Source: Bryobacteraceae bacterium (GTDB taxonomy: Bacteria > Acidobacteriota > Terriglobia > Bryobacterales > Bryobacteraceae). Taken from it: a DNA stretch of 64,000 nt. Position 1 is the stretch's first letter, and each line of letters starts with the position of its first letter. The notes below the pieces were generated by a model. It was given only the letters and a program-made list of their open reading frames with translations, was not told the origin of the DNA and searched no databases. Made by a program: the position numbers and the translations under genes. Shown piece after piece: positions 60,918-64,000 of the stretch. The stretch lies in the NCBI GenBank assembly GCA_026129905.1, contig JAHCHE010000006.1:248001-312000 (forward strand). Direction: 5' to 3'.

Positions 60918-63356
60918 TCACTCCTGGCGGAGCGCGACGGTCGGGTCCACCCGGGTGGCTCGAAAGGCCGGGATCAGGCTTGCGAGTACGGCAACCACAA
61001 TCAGGAATAACGCTGCTCCCGCGATGCTAACCGGGTCCGCGGGACTGACGCGGTACAGCAGAGGCTCGATCCGCGGGGTCGCTGCCAGGGTGAGGGCAAG
61101 GCCCGCGGCGATCCCCAACAAAGCCAGCAACAAGCCTCTTCGCATCACCATCCGGAGGACGCCCTGAGGATCGGCTCCGAGCGCGAGGCGGATGCCGATT
61201 TCCCGCGTCCGCCGGCTCACCGAGTAGGCCATGACTCCGTAGAGACCCACACCGGCAAGCAGCATGGAAATGACGCCGAGCACTCCCAGGAACAACGAGG
61301 CAAGCCTCGGCGCGAACCAGGCAGCGGAGATGTAATCCGATAGGGGCATGGCCGTCATGCCGGCTGAGTTCGGATCGATGGCCGACATCTCGCGGCGGAG
61401 TAGCGGGAGGAAGGCGCGCGCATCGCCGGCGGTCCGGGCGTACAGAGCCACGCCGCCGTCGCCGCTGCCGCCGCCGCCGCCGTGTACCTGGTCGAACGAC
61501 ATGTAGAAGTATGGCTGCGGCGCTTCCGACAGGCTGCAATACTTGCTGTCCTTCACCATGCCCACAATCGTGAACGCCCTTCCATAAACCTGCACGCGGC
61601 GCCCCAGCGGGTGGCGTCCGTCGAAAAAGCGCCGCGCGAACGATTCGTTGACGATCACTACGCGGGGCGCTGTTTCGGTGTCCTCCGGGGAGAAATCGCG
61701 TCCGGCCAGAAGCGGCGTCCGCAGCAGGTCGAAGTAGCCGCGGGAGACGGAGGCGTGATGGACGTCGAGGTTCTCGCCGGGCCTCGCCGCATACCCTTCC
61801 GGGTTGACCTCGGCCGAGCGTGCGAGCCCGAAGCCGAGCGGTATCGAGTCGGAATACGCGACGTCCGTCACCCCAGGCGCGGCAAGGAGGCGCTCGCGGA
61901 GACGCCGCGAGAACTGTAGTTCCTCGTTGGCGGTGTAGTTGTTCGTGGACAGAAATAGACGGGAAACCGTCACATTGCGGTGATCGAAACCGGCCGGCGT
62001 GTTCAGTAATCCGTAAAGGCTGCGGAGAAACAGGCCGAGCGTCACCAAAGCCGCCAGCGCCAGCCCCACTTCGGCTACTACCACCAAGCCGGAAATGCGC
62101 CGCGAGTACCCGTTCTGCGTATCGCCTCTTCCTCCCTGCTTCAGCGCAGGAACCAGGTTGCGCCGGACCGATTGAAGGGCAGGCGGAAGGCCGGAGATCA
62201 GCGCGGAGGCCAGGCAGACCAGCGCGGCAAAGACGACGAGCCGGGCGCTGGGATGGACGTGCAAGTACAGGGGCAATCCCGTAGGTGGCGCGAGATACAC
62301 GAGGACGTCCTGAGACCACAACGCGAGAGGCAGCGCTACAAGCGTCGCCAGGGCCGCCAGAAGCAGACTTTCGGAAACCAACTGGCGGCTCAACCGGGCC
62401 GGACCCGCGCCGAGTGCAGAGCGGATGCCGAACTCCGTCTGCCGGGCGGCGGAGCGAGCCAGAAGAAGATTGACGACATTCGCACAGGCGATCAGGAGCA
62501 CGAGTCCGCAAGCCGCGCCGAGAATGGCCAGCGGTGTTGCGAGGATGCCCGACAAGCCCGACTGCGCCTTCCAGATCGGCACGATCCGGGCGCCGATTCC
62601 CTCGTTGGTTTTCGGAAAAGCGTGGGCAAGGCGCGCGGCAAGCGCCGCCGCTTCCGCATCTGCCTCCGAGACGGAGACGCCGGGTTTGAGCCGGACGATG
62701 GCCCGGAAGCGCCGCGCGTCGCGCTCGCGTTCGCCGGTCAGCGGCGCGGGGATCCAGCCGTCGAAGGCGATCCCGGGAATATCGCCGTGAAACTCCGGAG
62801 GCGCCACGCCGACGATGGTGACCTGGCGCCGGTTTATGCGCACGGAGCGGCCGGGAATGGACGGGTCGCCCTGGAAATAGCGCTGCCACAGCCGGTGACT
62901 GATGACCGCGGTGAACGCTTTGGCTCTGTCGCCGTATTCGTCGCGAGCGAACGCGCGGCCGAGGATGGGCTTTACGCCGAGGAGGTCGAAGTAGTTACCG
63001 GTAACCAATTCGAACCATGCGGAATCGGCGTTCTCACCGTCGCCGATCGAGACGGGGGCCTGTTGATTCAGCGCCAATCCGGAGATGCTTTGGAGGCTGT
63101 CCTGGAAATCCCGGGAGTCGGCGTAGGAGACGTTGGGATTCTCGATGCCGCCGGCGCGGGCGGCTTCGAGGACGGCGAGTTGTCCGTCATCCCTGGCGCC
63201 ATGGAACGGATGTAGGACCATCCCGTCGATCCAGCCAAAGACGGTCGTCGCCGCGGCGATACCAAGCGCTAAGGTAAGCGCCGCGACGGCTGTCAAGGCC
63301 CGGTTCCGGCCCAGGACACGCGCCGCGTACCGGAGGTCGTCGAGGACGTTTCGCAT
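60918..63356 (-). CDS. ADOP-family ABC permease (duplicated, orphan)
   Basis: An 812-aa acidobacterial duplicated orphan permease. Two FtsX/MacB halves follow each other: MacB-like periplasmic core (about residues 45-230) plus FtsX transmembrane block (near 280-400: LVLLIACANVVNLLLARSAARQTEFGIRSALGA), then a second core (about 455-660) and block (near 700-805: MLLAGVGLYGVMAYSVSRRTREIGIRLALGADP). The two RxxEFGIR/RTREIGIR coupling helices are diagnostic. No ATPase is encoded beside it. Such permeases are thought to move lipids, peptides or toxins. The ATG at 63356 follows a TAGAAT box by about 42 nt. Confidence 0.95.
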   Translation of the reverse strand: MRNVLDDLRYAARVLGRNRALTAVAALTLALGIAAATTVFGWIDGMVLHPFHGARDDGQLAVLEAARAGGIENPNVSYADSRDFQDSLQSISGLALNQQAPVSIGDGENADSAWFELVTGNYFDLLGVKPILGRAFARDEYGDRAKAFTAVISHRLWQRYFQGDPSIPGRSVRINRRQVTIVGVAPPEFHGDIPGIAFDGWIPAPLTGERERDARRFRAIVRLKPGVSVSEADAEAAALAARLAHAFPKTNEGIGARIVPIWKAQSGLSGILATPLAILGAACGLVLLIACANVVNLLLARSAARQTEFGIRSALGAGPARLSRQLVSESLLLAALATLVALPLALWSQDVLVYLAPPTGLPLYLHVHPSARLVVFAALVCLASALISGLPPALQSVRRNLVPALKQGGRGDTQNGYSRRISGLVVVAEVGLALAALVTLGLFLRSLYGLLNTPAGFDHRNVTVSRLFLSTNNYTANEELQFSRRLRERLLAAPGVTDVAYSDSIPLGFGLARSAEVNPEGYAARPGENLDVHHASVSRGYFDLLRTPLLAGRDFSPEDTETAPRVVIVNESFARRFFDGRHPLGRRVQVYGRAFTIVGMVKDSKYCSLSEAPQPYFYMSFDQVHGGGGGSGDGGVALYARTAGDARAFLPLLRREMSAIDPNSAGMTAMPLSDYISAAWFAPRLASLFLGVLGVISMLLAGVGLYGVMAYSVSRRTREIGIRLALGADPQGVLRMVMRRGLLLALLGIAAGLALTLAATPRIEPLLYRVSPADPVSIAGAALFLIVVAVLASLIPAFRATRVDPTVALRQE

Positions 63357-63510
63357 GCCGCATCCGAGCATGGGCAATTTCGCTTCCAGCTTCTAATCCT
63401 TGATTCTATTCACCGGCGAGTCGAAGCTGTCGTCGCTTTAGGGAGGCAGGTGTCCGAAAACGGGACGCCGGGGCCAGCGAGGAGGGCGGCAGGTGGTACG
63501 CTCGGGTGCT

Positions 63511-64000
63511 ATGGAGGCACGATTCCGTCTCGCGATGGGCCAGATGCTGGTGGCGCCGGGAGAGCCGGACCGCAACATGACGCGAGCGGTGGAGATGATC
63601 CGGCGCTCGGCGGAGGAGGGGTGCCGCGTCGTCGTTCTGCCGGAGTGCCTGGACCTGGGGTGGACGGATCCGTCGGCCGGCTGGGCGGCGCTTCCGATTC
63701 CCGGCGCGCGGTCTCAAGAGTTGGCCGAGGCGGCGCGGGCGGGCGGCGTCTATGTCGTAGCGGGTCTGACGGAGCGCGATGGCGACCAGGCGTACAACGC
63801 GGCGGTGTTGCTCTCGCCGAAGGGTGAGCTGCTGCTCCGGCATCGGAAGATCAACGAGCTGGATATCGCAACGTCGATCTATGCAACGGGCACGGACCTT
63901 GCGGTAAGACGGACCGAGTTGGGAACCATCGGGGTGACGATATGCGCCGACAATTTCCCGGATTCATTGGCGCTGGCGCATTCGGCGGCGAGGATGGGAG
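63511..64000 (+). CDS. Carbon-nitrogen hydrolase (nitrilase superfamily), partial
   Basis: The N-terminal 163 residues of a nitrilase-superfamily amidase; the gene runs off the right edge. The catalytic triad is visible: Glu in VVLPECLDLGW (near residue 45), Lys in LRHRKINELD (near 113) and Cys in TICADNFPD (near 148). It should hydrolyse an amide, carbamoyl or nitrile group. ATG 63511 follows a TACGCT -10 box by 8 nt and has no Shine-Dalgarno. No neighbour in the window suggests the substrate. Confidence 0.9.
   Translation, partial: MEARFRLAMGQMLVAPGEPDRNMTRAVEMIRRSAEEGCRVVVLPECLDLGWTDPSAGWAALPIPGARSQELAEAARAGGVYVVAGLTERDGDQAYNAAVLLSPKGELLLRHRKINELDIATSIYATGTDLAVRRTELGTIGVTICADNFPDSLALAHSAARMG

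Noticed and set aside
1-64000. CRISPR arrays, insertion sequences, integrases or phage genes
   Set aside because: No evenly spaced direct repeats, transposase-like proteins or attachment-site duplications were seen on either strand.

Overview
The window is high-GC chromosomal DNA with dense, mostly ordinary gene packing. It looks like a member of the Acidobacteriota, most likely the Solibacter/Bryobacter side of the phylum. This is inferred from gene families, because no rRNA or classical marker gene is present. The families are an ADOP-type duplicated permease (60.9-63.4 kb), a VWFA-related exported protein (54.0-55.2 kb), two Oar-like TonB-dependent receptors with a carboxypeptidase-regulatory N-domain (12.1-19.0 kb), an FG-GAP/ASPIC protein, a DUF1080 protein, a cytochrome-c/DUF1549/DUF1553 plus DUF1501 pair (43.5-48.1 kb), and several Gfo/Idh/MocA, amidohydrolase and esterase genes. 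No tRNA, rRNA, IS element, phage gene or CRISPR array was seen.

The most striking region is 1-7.2 kb. Two fluoride (crcB-motif) riboswitches sit back to back in the roughly 600-bp gap at 4.5-5.1 kb, one on each strand. Each has the GGAGUU loop, the matching AUGACUCCUAC strand and an alternative hairpin that would capture that strand. The minus-strand switch heads a tightly coupled operon: CPA2-type cation/proton antiporter, FluC/CrcB fluoride channel, tandem-DUF190 protein, single-DUF190 protein, AAA ATPase and a dynamin-like GTPase that runs off the window. The plus-strand switch heads a protein with two PH-like halves, overlapping by 4 bp with an MFS transporter. Together these look like a two-armed fluoride-stress locus with several components not usually described in one.

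At 7.2-12 kb there are an oxidoreductase, a DUF1080 protein, a TPR protein and an ASPIC protein. At 12-23 kb there are two large TonB-dependent receptors; the second is followed by a 1020-aa FAD oxidoreductase fusion. Facing them at 22-27 kb is a Ser/Thr kinase-ATPase-TPR protein translationally coupled to an acetoacetate-decarboxylase-like protein. At 27-33 kb are exported enzymes (CocE/NonD hydrolase, a Tat-exported PLP enzyme, a WG-repeat protein). At 33-43 kb are a methyltransferase with a MATE exporter, a three-gene amidohydrolase/esterase operon, a PiT phosphate transporter, a VOC protein, a nucleotide-pyrophosphatase-like enzyme and a D-amino-acid-oxidase-like protein. At 43-64 kb are the PSD1/DUF1501 pair, a second Gfo/Idh protein, a PaaK-like ligase, a YihY protein, an RND-type adaptor, an orphan receiver, the VWFA protein, a rhomboid protease, a glucoamylase-like GH15 enzyme coupled to an O-antigen-ligase-like protein, the ADOP permease and a partial nitrilase.

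Two window-wide signals stand out. Many genes lack a Shine-Dalgarno sequence and instead have a TANNNT -10 box 7-10 nt before the start codon, as expected for leaderless mRNAs. Also, strand composition changes near 32.8-33.0 kb: the + strand is C-rich to the left and G-rich to the right whichever way the genes point, which suggests a replication-strand switch or an inversion breakpoint.
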